Origin: Thuidium tamariscinum
Taxonomy: Eukaryota > Streptophyta > Bryopsida > Hypnales > Thuidiaceae
Reading direction: 5' to 3'
Assembly (NCBI GenBank): GCA_947034885.2
Contig: OX344749.2
Coordinates: forward strand, 7,145,501 to 7,209,500
DNA: 64,000 nt
The notes under the pieces are model-generated. The model did not search any database. It saw only the letters and a program-made list of their open reading frames with translations, and was not told the origin of the DNA. Made by a program: the position numbers and the translations under genes. This document shows, piece by piece, positions 22,710 through 36,085 of this stretch. Every line of letters starts with the position of its first letter. Within the stretch, counting starts at the first letter, position 1.

Positions 22710-23060
22710 ATATGGAAAAAAATGGGGAGTATAATTAGTAAATGGCAGAGATACCTAAAAAGAAAACAAAATGAAAAAAAATGGTGAGTATAATTAGTAA
22801 ATGGCAAAGATACCTTAAAAAAAACCAATAGACCAAAAAAGGAGGGTATAATTAGAAAATGCCAATGATGCTTAGAAAAAAAAAAGGAAAAAAAAAGGGG
22901 AGTATAATTAGAAAATGCCATTGATACTTTGGAAAGAAATGGGGGAAAAAAGTGCCTGAGAGTATAATGAGAAAATGCCAATGACACTTTGATAAAAAAA
23001 AATTAAAAAAATGGGGAATATAATTAGTAAATGGCAGAGATACCTTGAACAAAACAGTAG
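22710..23060. repeat. Minisatellite, about six units of ~58 bp
   Basis: GAGTATAATTAGTAAATGGC followed by AGAGATACC and an A-rich run recurs near 22727, 22786, 22845, 22902, 22959 and 23015. The interior units differ (AGAAAATGCC). Confidence 0.85.
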
Positions 23061-23884
23061 GAACAACATGGTGATTTAATACAAATTCCTAAACAAAATC
23101 CAAATAATAATTTGTCAACATAGTGGAAAAAGAAAAAGCTAGATAAAATCCAAATTACATATTAAGCCAAATTACAGTAGCTAAAACCGGAATTACATTA
23201 CAAGAAAAGCCAAATTACATTAGAGGATGTCAACCAAGTAAGTTTGCACTTGTAGGCTTACTTCCAAGTAATCTTTGTAAATCTGAGGCACCTTCTAAAA
23301 GCTAAGAAATACTCCAGAGTTTCTACAAAATTCCCTAAATTATGGTTCTTAGATGAGTGTACATCGAAATATGATTTCAAAGGCACCCTAAACCTGAACG
23401 CATGATATAGAATAATTATGTATTTTATATTTGAATGCAAGAACTTGCTTCTTCATATTCTGTCAAAGCGACCAGAACATTATTAAGCCACACTCTAGTG
23501 GTACTAAAGCCAATTATTGAAGTCAATAACCAAAAGAAATTGTAAAAGTCAATAATTGAAGTGTATAACTAAAAGTTTGAAGCCAATAATTGAAGTCAAT
23601 AACTAATATAAATTATTGCATCACATTCATATGAAATAAAAGAGAAAGATTAAAAAGGAATTCTAGAAGTATACAATAAAGATAAAATAATTGCTGATCG
23701 TTAAAATTTAGATAGAACTTCTATCTAATTGAAAATTGAAGAGCGGTTTGAACCACATTTGTTGAGTATGTAGTAATTATAGTAAATACACACTAAAAGT
23801 GAACCATTAGTAAACATTTACAAATTTCCTAAACTTCTATTACAAGTGTGAATTTTAGGTCATTGAAATTGAAGGTATTTTGTT
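23061..23884. other. AT-rich intergenic sequence
   Basis: Short imperfect repeats of GAAGTCAATAAC (near 23518-23605); otherwise nothing identified. Confidence 0.35.
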
Positions 23885-24060
23885 GACCTCACATAAATAC
23901 ATCTACATATATATCTACACATATCTACATATGTACATATATAGACATACAAACATACAAACAAACATACATCCATATATACAGATACCTACATAGATAT
24001 ACACATGCATACACATACATACATATACATATGTACATATATCTATATATTATAGTTGTT
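23885..24060. repeat. ATACAT-type microsatellite
   Basis: Irregular run of (AC/AT)ATACAT units, for example ACATATACATATGTACATAT. Confidence 0.85.
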
Positions 24061-25956
24061 GTAACTATGTATTTAGTACTATACATAGAATATTTCCAAA
24101 CATTGATCTCATACCATTCAGTAGTATGATTAAATTTAATGGAATAGTTTTTAAATGTATCTGTATTTTCTAAATTGGAACTTTCAAATTTTTTATACTC
24201 CTACTCATTTATTTAAATAAAGATTTATGACTCTTCATGCAATACATGTAACTATATATATTTTATTCTTGTATTTTACAAAATGAAGATGAATTCATTG
24301 GACCTTTGTAATTGAACAGAAATGGATCTCCAATGACTAAAGCTTATACAAGCATGCTATACTTTATAGTAGAAATAGAAGGGGGGATTATACAACATTT
24401 TTTTGGTCAAATTGAAAGTACATTGTGAAAGTTCTAGGAATTCTAAGTTGAATTTTTTTTGTTCTTACAAAGAACAAAATAACTTTTTCCCTTTTCTAGT
24501 CAAATTCTTGGTAGCATTTGGTGAGGAGAATTGTATACACTTGGTTTTGTAGTGTTTGTAACAATGAAGTGAAAATTTTTTATTTATGAAGTTTATAGGG
24601 TTTAGGGAATTAAAAAATATATATTTTTTATTTTGACTATGGCACTACCGAATTGTAGTCAGTCTTAAACGATCCAAGTGAATTGGCCCCTCGCTAAGCC
24701 TTACCATGTTTTACCAGAGGTGCAATCAAAATTAAAAAAACCCTAGTTTGGGCCGTGATCACCCCAACTTTCATCACCCCTAGCTAATTTGCAGTCTGTG
24801 ATCGCATATATGACTTCAAAACTTGCAAAAAAGAATTCTGTGAAAAAAAAATTACATCGTTTTACCCAAGTGGCCGAGCGAGGGGGGCACTTCTCCCTGC
24901 GCGTCCAAACTCTAGAACACAAACATCAGAATCTAATGGAGTATCTCGCATCCTTCACAAAAAGCTTCTATTAATATTCAGGAGCCCTACGAACTGGAGA
25001 GTGGAGACTCGATCTCAGAATTCAGCTGCCAAAATTACGCGCTGCCACATGCATTAACCATTGTCCGATGACGATTCAGAAAATTGAATCACAGATGTAG
25101 ATAAAATGCAGAACGCGACAACTAAAGGGAATGACTTATTCCAAATCCAGAAGCGCACTCATGATGGAATCCACGAACCGCAAAAAATGGCGGTTGGGAG
25201 TAAGGCCGTAAAGTAAAATTCCCCTACCTATAAGTGTAGGACGTCAATGACTTGAATGATTCCACCCCAAATAATAAAAAGTCGTTGCGTATTTAGAGAT
25301 AATACCATTTACAGGTGTTGAAGAATGTTAAAAGCCCCACAAACCCAGGAGATACTTCTCCCCTAATTTTGAAATAGCTTGACACTTTGAAATGCCGTTA
25401 CCTTTCCCGCTCATTTGTTCCCGCTTTCTTGTTTGCATCGTCTCTCCCCTGACCAGCACCTTCGCTTCATTTTTTGATCACTTGCTGCTTGAAGCTCGTG
25501 TTGCTCCGCCGCCTCCGCCTAGTTTTGCATTGCCATTTTTCTTTCAGTTTTGGCGGACGTATTAGCATATCTACAGCTTCGTTGCATACGCATTCTCGTA
25601 CATTGGACTAGCTCTTGTTTGCACTGTTGTATTCCGTTATTTTGATTTCATGCCTTCATTGCTTTTTGAGTGCGTATGATCTGTTGTAATCTTCGATCTT
25701 CACTTCATGCACTCACTGATTTGCATTGCATATGCTTCTGGTTTCCCGTAGCGTAAGAGAATCAATGGTTTTAATCAATGTTAATAGTGTAAATGAGTTT
25801 GCACTCGGCGTGGGTCGTAGACGGAGGGGATTACTCTTCCTGCTTCATGAGAGAGTCGGACATAGTACTAGCGACTTTTGCGCCATAAATCTCGGGCGTT
25901 ATATTTGCGCAACATTGTTAAGCAACGCCTTCCCGAATTAGGAGTAACTCCAGCAT
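24061..25956 (+). other. Intergenic, with a possible leader for the transposase gene at about 25380-25760
   Basis: 24061-25380 is AT-rich with no gene seen. From about 25380 the plus strand is C/T-rich (TTTCCCGCTC...CGTCTCTCCCC) like a plant 5' leader. Since the first in-frame ATG of the transposase (27004) sits right behind a splice-acceptor-like TTTTATTTTGTGCAG, a first exon here and an intron up to 27002 are plausible. Confidence 0.3.
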
Positions 25957-26964
25957 TTATCTTCGACTCAAAGATAAAGAGATGCAGAATATCGTGGACT
26001 TGAAAATAACAGAAATACCAAAAAAAAGTACCACCATGACTAAGACTATTACACTGAGAAAATAATTAATGAAGTATTGGTTTCCTTTTATTTTGCCTCA
26101 ATTAAAAAACTATCTTCGATTCGAAGATAATCTTCCCATTCCTTCTTGACCTAGTGAGTATGTGAAAAGAACAAAAAATGTAAAGGCTAACATCGGTTAT
26201 TGGATTTCATGGAAATCGATGATATGGAATGTTGAAGTATCCCTATCTTTCGACTCGAAGATAGTTGGAGATCATCAATTCAGTGCATGATAGTCAGCAA
26301 TTAAGAAGTCATGATGCTGTCAATCAACGAAGTCTTATATTTTAATACTCTTTATGACAACTTCAAAATTTCATGAAGTTAGAAATTCATTTGGTAGTCT
26401 GTATCTTTGGACATATATGACTAGACTGTTACTGTCCTAGTCGACCACAAGTATTTTATCTTCGAGTCAAAGATACATTACAGAGCACTTACAAACCAAT
26501 GATCAACCATCAACTATTATCAAATGGAGGCCACATACAAAGTTGACTATCGGAACAAAGGATATTATCACAATATATGCATTCATCCCCTAGAAAATAT
26601 CTTTCTCTAGTTGAATGGTGCTTAAGAAACTACTACTAGAAAATATTTGCCTTAAAAATAATTAATGTCCTTATCATCTTTGTTCGATCCAAATAATAAT
26701 GAATGGATTACATAATGAGTTCATCTTCATTGTTATCCTCGAGTCGAAGATAATAGTGGACCTCGAGTTTTATCATTGTGTGATTCACGGAATTACAGAC
26801 GTCATTGTGATTATTGAAGTCGAATGTACTTCTGCGTTCATATGCTAAAACCATTTCCTGTGTCGCAGGTAGTTCTTCTTTGTAGTCAATATTGCTTAGA
26901 ATGAAAAGGCGATTACTTGGAATCCTTGTGAAACATAAATATGTTATCTTCGAGTCGAGGATGT
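25957..26964. repeat. Cluster of six 21-22-bp palindromes, right group
   Basis: Sites at 25957-25977, 26110-26130, 26243-26264, 26456-26476, 26733-26753 and 26944-26964, all variants of arms TTATCTTCG / CGAAGATAA around ACT, ATT or AGT. Spacing is irregular (about 110-280 bp). They precede the transposase ATG and are the same motif as the left group. Confidence 0.85.
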
Positions 26965-27003
26965 ATTTGGTTCTGAAAGTTATGATATTTTATTTTGTGC
27001 AGA

Positions 27004-29850
27004 ATGGACTTACCTGGAACAAATGAGTTCTCTCTTCCGTTGCCAACCTTACCAGCCGGTGTTGCACCGTGTGAGGGTATTCCTCGCAGTTCGTGGATTA
27101 CCAAAGCTGTGACCCTGACAAACGATTCAGGAGTGGAGGTTGCGAAAGCAATTTGTCACAGTGTTGACGCCCATCTTGTCATCGATATGGACAGAAAATG
27201 CCTTGGTGACGACCGCGTCGCAGTTCAGATTGCAGAATCTCTAAGTGAGGTTGATGTTCCCTTTGCTTGGATGTGGTCCATGCACTCTTGGCCCATTTCG
27301 AGGGTTCTTCTCAGAGGTGTCAGTCTATATGATCATGATCAGACGCACATCTTTAAGACTGCCACCAGTGCGTCCACACAGCGTGTTCGAACAAGCGTTC
27401 GTACCTATAACAGTTCTCGTGAGAAGAAAGATCCAAACCATCCTCCCAAGAAAGAAACAACTCTTACGATGCGGGCAATCACTGAAGTTTCTACTATGGT
27501 TTGCTGCCACAAGAACTGTCTACAACCATTCCCTCGTGGGGAGATTCAAGCCATTCGGTCCCAACTATATGTCCATGGTGGTGTTTACCACCGTCAATCA
27601 TGTCTACTGGGTGTGCACAAACAAATCCACCATGACTCAAACGGAAGGGAGATGATCACCTTGGCATCTTATGAAGTTTGCCCTACTGCTTGGTGCGCCA
27701 TACATGGAGTGCATAAGTCTACTTACTATAGGTACAGAGAACAGGCAAGGAATGATAAGCAACCTGAACACCATGGTAATGTTGGCTTGAAGAAGCTAAG
27801 GATGCATATAGTACAAGCAACTGCCACGCTACGAATGCTTCTTGAAAGTAATGTAGACCAAATGCCTCACAAATCAAGGATCCTTCAGTCAGGAGAGAAA
27901 GTTCCTTCCATGGTTCTCCCTTCAGCATTCAAGTGGAGAGAGACATTGCCCGAGATCAATAGTGTTAATTCCTCATTCCAGCTACTACCTGTTTCTACAA
28001 GTGGATTGAGCAACATTCGTCGTGTTTCTTTTCCAGAGTACGCTCCTAAAGCTCAGGGTGACAGTTTCGCTCGTTGTAGATAATGTGATAGATTGAAGCA
28101 ACTCAGAAATGCTTGTACTCCACGTTCACATGCTCAAGAAGTGTAGACAAAGAAATTGAAAGTCCACCTTGCAGGGCAGCAAGCACATAGGGAGTTATAT
28201 TATGCAAATCGAATTTTGTCTGAGAAGTGCCCTGAGAAGATGCTGACTATCATCCATGACAAAATGGATCACTCTAAAACAGCATCTCCACATTATTCTC
28301 ACAAGAACAAGGGGACTGATTCTTTTATGAAGATGCCACTTGCTGTTACTGGCATGATTGCTCATGGACATGAAGATGTTTGATATGCTCATTATGGGTT
28401 GGATATCTTCCCCACAGATTCAAATCACACGGTTGGATCCATTGTAAAGTTGCTGCGTGATTTGGAGTCTGAACCAAGGGTTTCATCTCAAAAAGTGTTT
28501 GAAAAGGATGATCCTATTCATCCTCTATCAGTTGCAATTTTGGAGGGGTCACAAATTTGTGAAGATTCCCTTGCTCCTTGTCCAGAGGAGGTCATTCCGG
28601 TTCAAAGTCTTCCTTCAACATTGACTCTGCAACTTGACAATGCTTCGGGTGACAACAAAAATCGTTGGGTTTTTGCATTTTGCTCTCTCCTTGTGTACAG
28701 AGCAATATTTCGTGAAGTATACATCAATTTCCTCATTGTCGGATACACTCATGAAGACATTGATGCTCTTTTTGGTCGATGGAGCAACAAATTAAAGACA
28801 AATGACTACCTCACAATTCCTTGGCTAATGAAGTCCTTCATGGATTGCGAAACACAACCTGTGATTCCGCATTTCATTGAAGAGGTTCCTGATTTTAAAG
28901 GATATATAGAGGGATACTTACATACGGGTGATGATTCTCTACAAGGTCATTCTCAAGCTCAACAATTCAAATTTTATAAGGACTCGAACGGATGGCCCAT
29001 GATGAAGTACAAAATTCTTTGTACAGATGTTGATTGGTTGCCAAAGGAAGGTGGAGGGATTCGTTTGTGGAAAGAGATAGCAAATGGGCGCCCTAGAGTT
29101 CCAAGAGGCTATCCTAAACCTTTGGCTCCTCAACTTATGCGTTGCTTCGATGACGTTCGTAAGGGTTTAGATGGCTACATTGATTTATGGGGTGCAATGG
29201 CTAATCAAGATTTGTCTGGAGAATTTCGGAGGAAGATTGAGCCGGTGAAGAAATATTGGGAAGATGTGGCAAACGCATTGCTTGAGCCACTTGTGAGACG
29301 TGAGACCTTAAGAGATGGGTTTTGGCCACATTCTATTACCTCCAATGATGAGGTAGACCAATACTTGGATGATGGGACAATGCGTGAGGAATTTGCAGAG
29401 GATGCACCATTTGTTGGGCGTAGGCACGATCGTCCACCTCCTTCATTCCGTGTTGGTCGTGATGTATATGCAGGTTACTTTGTTGTGGTGCGACCTGCTG
29501 ATGGCGATCTTCGTCCATTTTGGCTTGCTCGAGCACTTACAAACCCAAACCCAGACCCTGCACATATCAATTCCATTCAGCTAAAATATTGGACGCCTAC
29601 ATCTTTTCAACACATCGAAAAAGAGACCTATGTAGGATGGGATACAAAACAAGGGAATTTATGGTGCGAGGACAAGGCCATCTCTTCAAGTTGGATACAC
29701 ACAGACTGTATCATGACTACTTGGAAACCACGTGTGAGAATTGGAACTGCAGATCCGAAGGTCAAAATTCCGAAGATACAAATTGCTATCATCAAAGCAT
29801 CGGTAGATGCATACAATTCAAGTGAAGTCAACAATGCATCTTTGACATGA
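27004..29850 (+). pseudogene. DUF7869-type transposase-like protein, three in-frame stops
   Basis: One reading frame runs from the ATG at 27004 to the TGA before 29851, broken by TAA 28081-28083, TAG 28144-28146 and TGA 28381-28383 with no frameshift. The N-terminal part has a Cys cluster (CCHKNC, near 27500). The central part is the signature LTLQLDN (near 28620) and VGYTHEDIDALFGRW (28738-28782), which I recognise as the DUF7869 domain of plant repetitive proteins, thought to have a nuclease fold. The C-terminal part includes GRDVYAGYFVVVRP and a WCEDKAISSSW block, typical of the same proteins. Two of the stops fit single transitions (Trp to TAG, Arg to TGA) at positions that are Trp and Arg in relatives as I remember them. 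It encoded the mobilising enzyme of a transposon; now inactive unless read through. Confidence 0.8.
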
Positions 29851-30819
29851 AGATGTTTAGTTTATAGGATCCTAAACTAAATAGTTATAGTTTGATGTTT
29901 ATAGGTTAGTTGCTCTATTATTTTTAAATTGATTAAAAATGGAAAAAATGAAAAATGAAAAACAAAACAAAAAAACATTTAGTTTGTTAGTAGAATTTGT
30001 AGTTTATGTATTACTTTTGTATTTTCTTTTAAGGGAAAAAAATAGGGGGAGAAATGCAAAAAAAGTAGATTACATTCAAAAAAATATTTTGCTTTCTGTG
30101 ATGGTTTTCTTTAGTTTTTTGTATTCATCTATTTTTAGACATCAGGTGTCATAGATGGAGCTCAATGTAATAAATCAATATTCTTATTTTCTATATTGTA
30201 TTGTGCATTTTGGTTTTTGTTGATTGCTTTTTCGTAGTCCACACTTCTTTATTTTGAAAGGAAATGTAATTATGTATTCTATGTTGAATGGTTCTAAAGT
30301 TAATGTAATTACTTTGCATTGGACTTCCTTTATTATTGAAATTATTCTACCTTTGCATTTCTCCTTATCATTTTTGGTTCTTTGTAGTCTCAATTTATTG
30401 AATTGTCTTAATTTAATGAAGCTTTTCTTTACTAAATTTAGAATCATAATTAAAATGAGACTCCTAATTTTCTCATTTTAATGAATATGGCTATAGACCA
30501 TGTTTAGTTCAAAATGTCTGGTTTCAGCTTTAAGATGCAACAATTTTCATAACTTTTGGCTATATGGTTGAAAAGTTATTACATGATATGTAATTTTCAT
30601 TGCTTAATGGGCAACTTGAGTAGCTCAAAAAACGTTTAAAAAAATCATTGCTTAAAAAAATAAAAATTTCAAATTGATTTTCTAGATTTATGTATATATT
30701 GGAAGCTTTGAATCATTCAATTTTGATTAGTGAAGTGAAAGTTATAAAAAATTTAGTTTCTGGGTAGTAATTCCTTAAGAGATTCCATAACTATCCTCAA
30801 ACTAAAAAGTTATTGTATA
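29851..30819. other. 3' flank and AT-rich intergenic sequence
   Basis: Contains the probable 3' UTR of the transposase pseudogene. Terminal repeats of its transposon could not be located with confidence. Confidence 0.35.
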
Positions 30820-31551
30820 AGGGTGATTGCAAGAAACACTTGTCCCTTTTTTTGTCCCCTTGACCTTTAGTAGGTAGTTTTTTGCTCATAACTTTTACAT
30901 CTTTTGTTCATTTGACTTGAAACTTGAAATGAAGGTGCCTACAAAAGTTTTACATTTTTTGTAATTTTTTCAATTTTTTCAAAATTAATTTACTATTTTT
31001 AAACTTCCCTCGATTGGGTGTCTACTTTGGCCATTTTGAGGGTTTTTAGTCCTATTTTTGACCCAAAAATGCAAATTTTGAGCTGAAAATTGGCCTGCAA
31101 GGACCTCGCCTAAAGTTACACAAGACCATGTAGAGATTTTTTGAAGATACTATATTGTTCAACCTCCACATGTCGTCAAAGTGGTTGACTTTGCGCAACT
31201 GTAGAGAATAGAATTAATTTTTTCCAAAGATGAAATTTATTGGAAAAGAAAGACCTTTACTTGGAGGAAAAAATGAATCTTTTATTTTCATTTTTTGAAT
31301 TTTTTTAGTATTTTTACCAAATTAGTGAAAAAAGAGCTATTTTCATTGTATTTTCCATTGTCTATATCATTTAGAGAAAAAATTTCTTAGGTCTGAATTT
31401 CAAGAGACATAATATTCTCATTGCTCTTCAAATTATCCATATTTTTTTCAATTTTTTCAATTTTTATTTCAAAGGGTCATAGGACTTACAGGACTCATTG
31501 ATTTTGAGCCATTTTGAGCCAAAACTGGTAAGTGTTTCTTACAACGACCCA
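30820..31551. mobile_element. Foldback element of the GGGTGATTGCAAGAAACAC family, 732 bp
   Basis: Left end AGGGTGATTGCAAGAAACAC, right end inverse GTGTTTCTTACAACGACCCA. Flanking TA at 30818-30819 and 31552-31553. Non-coding. Same family as 7212-8304. Confidence 0.8.
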
Positions 31552-33800
31552 TAATATGTGGGTTTTTTTTACTCAAACAACTAGGGGGGGAAAATCACTT
31601 TTTTTAGAAACAAAAATTTGAAATTGATTTTTTAGATTTATATATATGAAGAAAACTTTGAATTCCGTTTTGATCAATGAGTCAAAATTTATGAAGAGTT
31701 TTTGTTTGCAAGCAATTATGAATTTTATACTCTAAAGTAAACTTTGAAGTCCTTTATTTAACTCAATTTTAAATATTTTTGAAAGACAACATCAACAATG
31801 GGTTCATATTGTTCATTACAATATCACAACCATTGGAATTGATATTTTTCAATTTTGAAAATAAATTCTTAACAACTTAATATTTTGAGTCATTAGAACC
31901 CTACTTCTTTCTACTTACTATTTTTTCTATATGTTGTACAATCAAAATGATTCGAACTTTTCTAAGCATGTAGCCAACTTGACTTCAAAAATGAATCCAA
32001 AGAATCACCAACAACATACACATTTTTTCATACAAATGTAAGCTTGTGAAGTGTGACTATCCATTTTTTTGAAGGGCCTAGAAAAAGAAATTTTTTGTTA
32101 TATTCAAATGTTAATATCCTACAATCTATAATTCTATATGGTAGAAATTTTTGAAATTTTTTCCACATATTCTCAAGTGAGCATACTACAAGATTGTAAT
32201 GTTACATGAGTTAGAAAAAATGTTATTTATCTAAATTTTGGTACTTGTACTAGAAATAGTAGTTTCAAGAGCTTTTGGTTAATCATAGTCAAAGAACTTT
32301 AGGGATTAGTCAAAATAAAAATATGGAATGATTAAAAGCTTCCCATATATATAAATTTAGAAAATCAATTTCAATTTTTTTTAAAGTGATTTTTATAGAC
32401 GCTTTATGAGCTATCCAAGCTACCCATTGAGCAACAAAAAATACATATCATATAATAACCTTTTAATCATGTAGCCAAAAGTTATGAAAATTGTTATGCC
32501 TTAAAGCTACTCCTTGAGTACATGTTGAATGAAAAATTTAAAGAAAAAAAATTATGTTTGTAATGAATTGTCTAAAATCACTATATTGCCAAAGGTCGCA
32601 GCTTGGTCCTTTAGGGATTAAAATGCTCCAATCATGGCAATAAAAATTGTAACATATGTGTAAATTAAGGTTAAAATCATTAGAGAAATTTTGAACCCTC
32701 AAAGAAGCCGTTAGGAATTGACATGCAAAGCTATTTATTCAAGGCTAGAGATGATAGCCTTAGTACACAATATGTGTTGCTACCTTGTGTGAATATTCAT
32801 CAAGTACTTATGAATTTGTTAAATAAAGAATTCACTTATTGTACCAAGGACTTGAATGACAAAAAGTACCTATTGTTCTATTGTCCAATAAGAGGTATTT
32901 CATGGTGCACACATCATGAGCATGAAGTACCAATGATCTTATTAAAAAAAAGTCTCACTCATTCTACTAAATACATATGAGCCATTAGTACTCAATTGCA
33001 CCAAATTTGTCCTTCTCCAAATAAAATAATCCCTCAATGTACTTAAAATTTGAATGACAAGAAGTACCTAATGTCCCATTATCCAATAAAAAAAACATGT
33101 ACCTTTATAAACATCATGATGTCAAAATGGGTGGAAATAGGGGGAAAAAATTATCCTTTCTTTGACAAGTACACATTTAAATCCAATTGAGGACCCCAAT
33201 TGAGGACCCCAATTGAAGCCATTTTAAAGGCCTCTTTGAGAGTTCAAAATTTCTCTAATGTCTGTGCAAGTATAGATTTTTGTTTCAAAATAGGTATTTT
33301 GATAGGTGTCAAATTATTAGAATTTTTCTAATTTTGCAAAATTCACATTTTGGTTAAAAATTGGGAAGTGTAGCGAAAGGCCATCATCACCTAGTTACCT
33401 AGTAGAATCTTTTCTTTTTGTACTTTTCCAGTCTTTACACATAGTATACAGTAAGTGGTTGCTTGATACTTTTCTAAAAAATTCTATAATCCTTCAAACT
33501 AGATAAATTAGATAAATAAAAAATAAATTTAAAAAAAAACCTTATAAAAAAAAATTCATTAACAAATGAACAAATTAACAATGAAGTACAAAATAAAAAA
33601 AAGATAATAAGTTATTAGGAAATTTTTAAAATATAATATGGCATATATTCACAATTTCTATGAAATTTCACCAATAAAATGGTTCACTATAAGAAGTTGT
33701 CTTCATTTTTCATTTATGAGAGCATTAAAAATATTTTCTTTTACCAACATTCAATGATGAGCATTTTTTCAAACAACTCTTATACTAAGGTAGTTGGGTA
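31552..33800. other. AT-rich intergenic sequence
   Basis: No supported gene. 33190-33215 repeats ATTGAGGACCCCA twice. Confidence 0.35.
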
Positions 33801-34099
33801 AGGTGGCTCTAAAAGCAACCTTTTAAGAGTTGATTGCAATTTCAATGAAGCTAAACTCCTGAAAATAATTTTCAATAATTAAATTTTTGTAGGAAGATAA
33901 ATGGAATTGGCATCCAACCCAAGTTGTTTTGTATTTTTTGGACCCTTGTAGAATTAGTTACAAATTCTTGAAGTCAAAATGCAATGGTTTTTTAAAGTGA
34001 CCCCGTGTTGAAATATACACTATTGGTATATTGAAGAAAGCAAAATGTACCTCTAAGTCAAGGGTCACTTTTAGAGCTGGGTTGCTTTTAGAGCCACCT
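33801..34099. mobile_element. MITE, about 300 bp, TIR AGGTGGCTCTAAAAGCAACC
   Basis: The left end AGGTGGCTCTAAAAGCAACC is mirrored by GGTTGCTTTTAGAGCCACCT at 34080-34099. A TA precedes the left end; the right duplication is not clean. Related to 35780-36080 through shared internal sequence (AAAATGTACCTCTA-GTCA). Confidence 0.7.
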
Positions 34100-34664
34100 A
34101 CCTAATTATTTTATAAACAATTAACCTTTCCTTCAACAAATTTCAACTTTTCTTTCAATATTGAATAAATCTTGGTCCATAGTACTAGACAAGTCACCTT
34201 ATTAGCAATGATAAATTACAGTTTTATTTGAATGATTGCAATCCATTAATGTTACAACTTGGTGATGATTGATGCTTGAAATTAGATTAAAATGCAATTA
34301 TATATCTTATATTTTGATCCCTCTAATTTTCTTTTTGATCTTAAAAATCTCCAAAGTATATACTATACACAACTATCTAGATATTAATTGAATACATAAT
34401 TGTCACTTGATTCATCAATGTAGCTAGCTCTATATGCAATCAACCTAGGCTAAAGATTGAAATGACCTTCACAACAATTACAACAAGCAACTCAATCATT
34501 GGAACCTTCAAACTTCAACAATTCAATAGCTTTCAAGTGTTTAAATCATCGCTTTCCTTGTAGGCATGCTTATGCCATTTTCATGAATAAGGGGATAATG
34601 CAATGTTGGGTGACTTTTGAAGCGTTGCAAGAGACTAAAGGAGTGAAATGAGGAATCTCAAGTA

Positions 34665-35378
34665 GGGTCGTTGCAAGAAACACTTACCGTTTTTGGCTCA
34701 AAATGGTCTATTCTGACAAGTCTTGTGAATTTTGGAATAAATTATTTTTAAATAAAATAAAATATGGATAATTTGAAGAGCAATGAGAATATTGTGCCTC
34801 TTAAAATTACGACCTACGAAAATTTAACTCTAAAAGTTATGTACAAAAAAGCACAATAGAAAATACAATGAAAATAGACACTTTGATGTTTGATTTTTTT
34901 TAAATATTAAGAAAATAAATTTTTTTTTTTTTTTTTCTAACCTTAGAATGCTTCTCTTCAACCATTTTCATCTTTGAGAAAAATAAATTGTGTTCTCTAC
35001 ACATGCGCAAAGGTAGTCTACTTTGAGCACATGTGGATGTTGGATAATTCACTATTTTTAGAAAATTTCTTTGTGATCTTGTGTAACTTTAATAAAAGTC
35101 CTTGCATGCCAATTTTAAGCTTAAGTTTTTTTATTTTTGAATAAAAAATAGGACTAAAATCCCCAAAATGACCAAGGTAGACATCCAATTGGGGGCTATT
35201 AAAAATAATAAAATAATATTAAAAATTTCCAAAAATTGCATTATATCTAAAACTTTTATAGGTACCTTCATTTCAAGTTTCATGTAAAATGGACAAATGA
35301 CACAAAAGTTATGAGTAAAAAACCACCCATCCAAGGCCAATGGGACAAAAAATAGGACAAGTGTTTCTCGCAATCACC
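34665..35378. mobile_element. Foldback element of the GGGTGATTGC family, 714 bp
   Basis: Left end GGGTCGTTGCAAGAAACACT, right end inverse AAGTGTTTCTCGCAATCACC. TA at 34663-34664 and 35379-35380. The interior shares words with 30820-31551 in the opposite orientation. Non-coding. Confidence 0.75.
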
Positions 35379-35779
35379 TAATAGACAAGTTACAACAATA
35401 CTTTATTTCAGATGACTGTGAATGTATAATGTCATACATTTTTGGAAAGATGATAGGGATATATAGTTAAAGGTCTAAAGAACATGAGGATTTGAATTGA
35501 CAATCAAAGTTATGGTTTCTCAAAGTTGTCATTATTTAGTTGCAAATGGCCAAAGAGTCATAGGGTGTACGAAGATCTTAGTTAGCTAAAAGCTAGAAGT
35601 TATGGGCAACCAAAAGTAGAGTTGAGGAGAACTTCACCTCCTCAAGGATTCAAATCCTCAAAATGCTATAACTTACTCAATTTTTATTTAATTTGAGAAA
35701 GTGAATCAACTAGTCTATAATAGCTAATAACTAGTGCAATTTCATGAAATATGGACCTCAAAAACATCAGTGAGTGTAA

Positions 35780-36085
35780 GTTAGTATGGTCTTAAAGCAA
35801 CCATTCAAAAACTCATTGCCTTTTGAAGAAGCTAGACTCTTTGAAACAATTTTCAGTAGGAAGACTTGGATAATATGCCAATTCTATTTTTGTAGGAAGA
35901 AAAATAGAATTGGCATATTATCCAAGTTGTTTCAAATTTGTTTAAACTTTCATGGAATTAGTTACATATTTTCTGAAATTGAAACACAATGGTTACTAAA
36001 AACAACCACCTTTTGAAATGTAGATATTTGGTACATTGCAGATAGAAAAATGTACCTCTATGTCATGATTGCTTTTTTTTTTAAG
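35780..36085. mobile_element. MITE relative with a central 27-bp hairpin
   Basis: GGTCTTAAAGCAACCATTC on the left and a GATTGCTTTTTT...-type sequence on the right are degenerate ends of the 33801 family. The centre (about 35864-35926) is a near-perfect inverted repeat, CTTGGATAATATGCCAATTC against its complement with a loop of about 8 nt. Confidence 0.55.

Noticed and set aside
22697-23052. His/Phe-rich minus-strand ORFs
   Set aside because: Product of the minisatellite read in one frame.
25957-26964. CRISPR-like array
   Set aside because: Repeats are palindromes at irregular distances in a eukaryotic context; no spacers of constant length.
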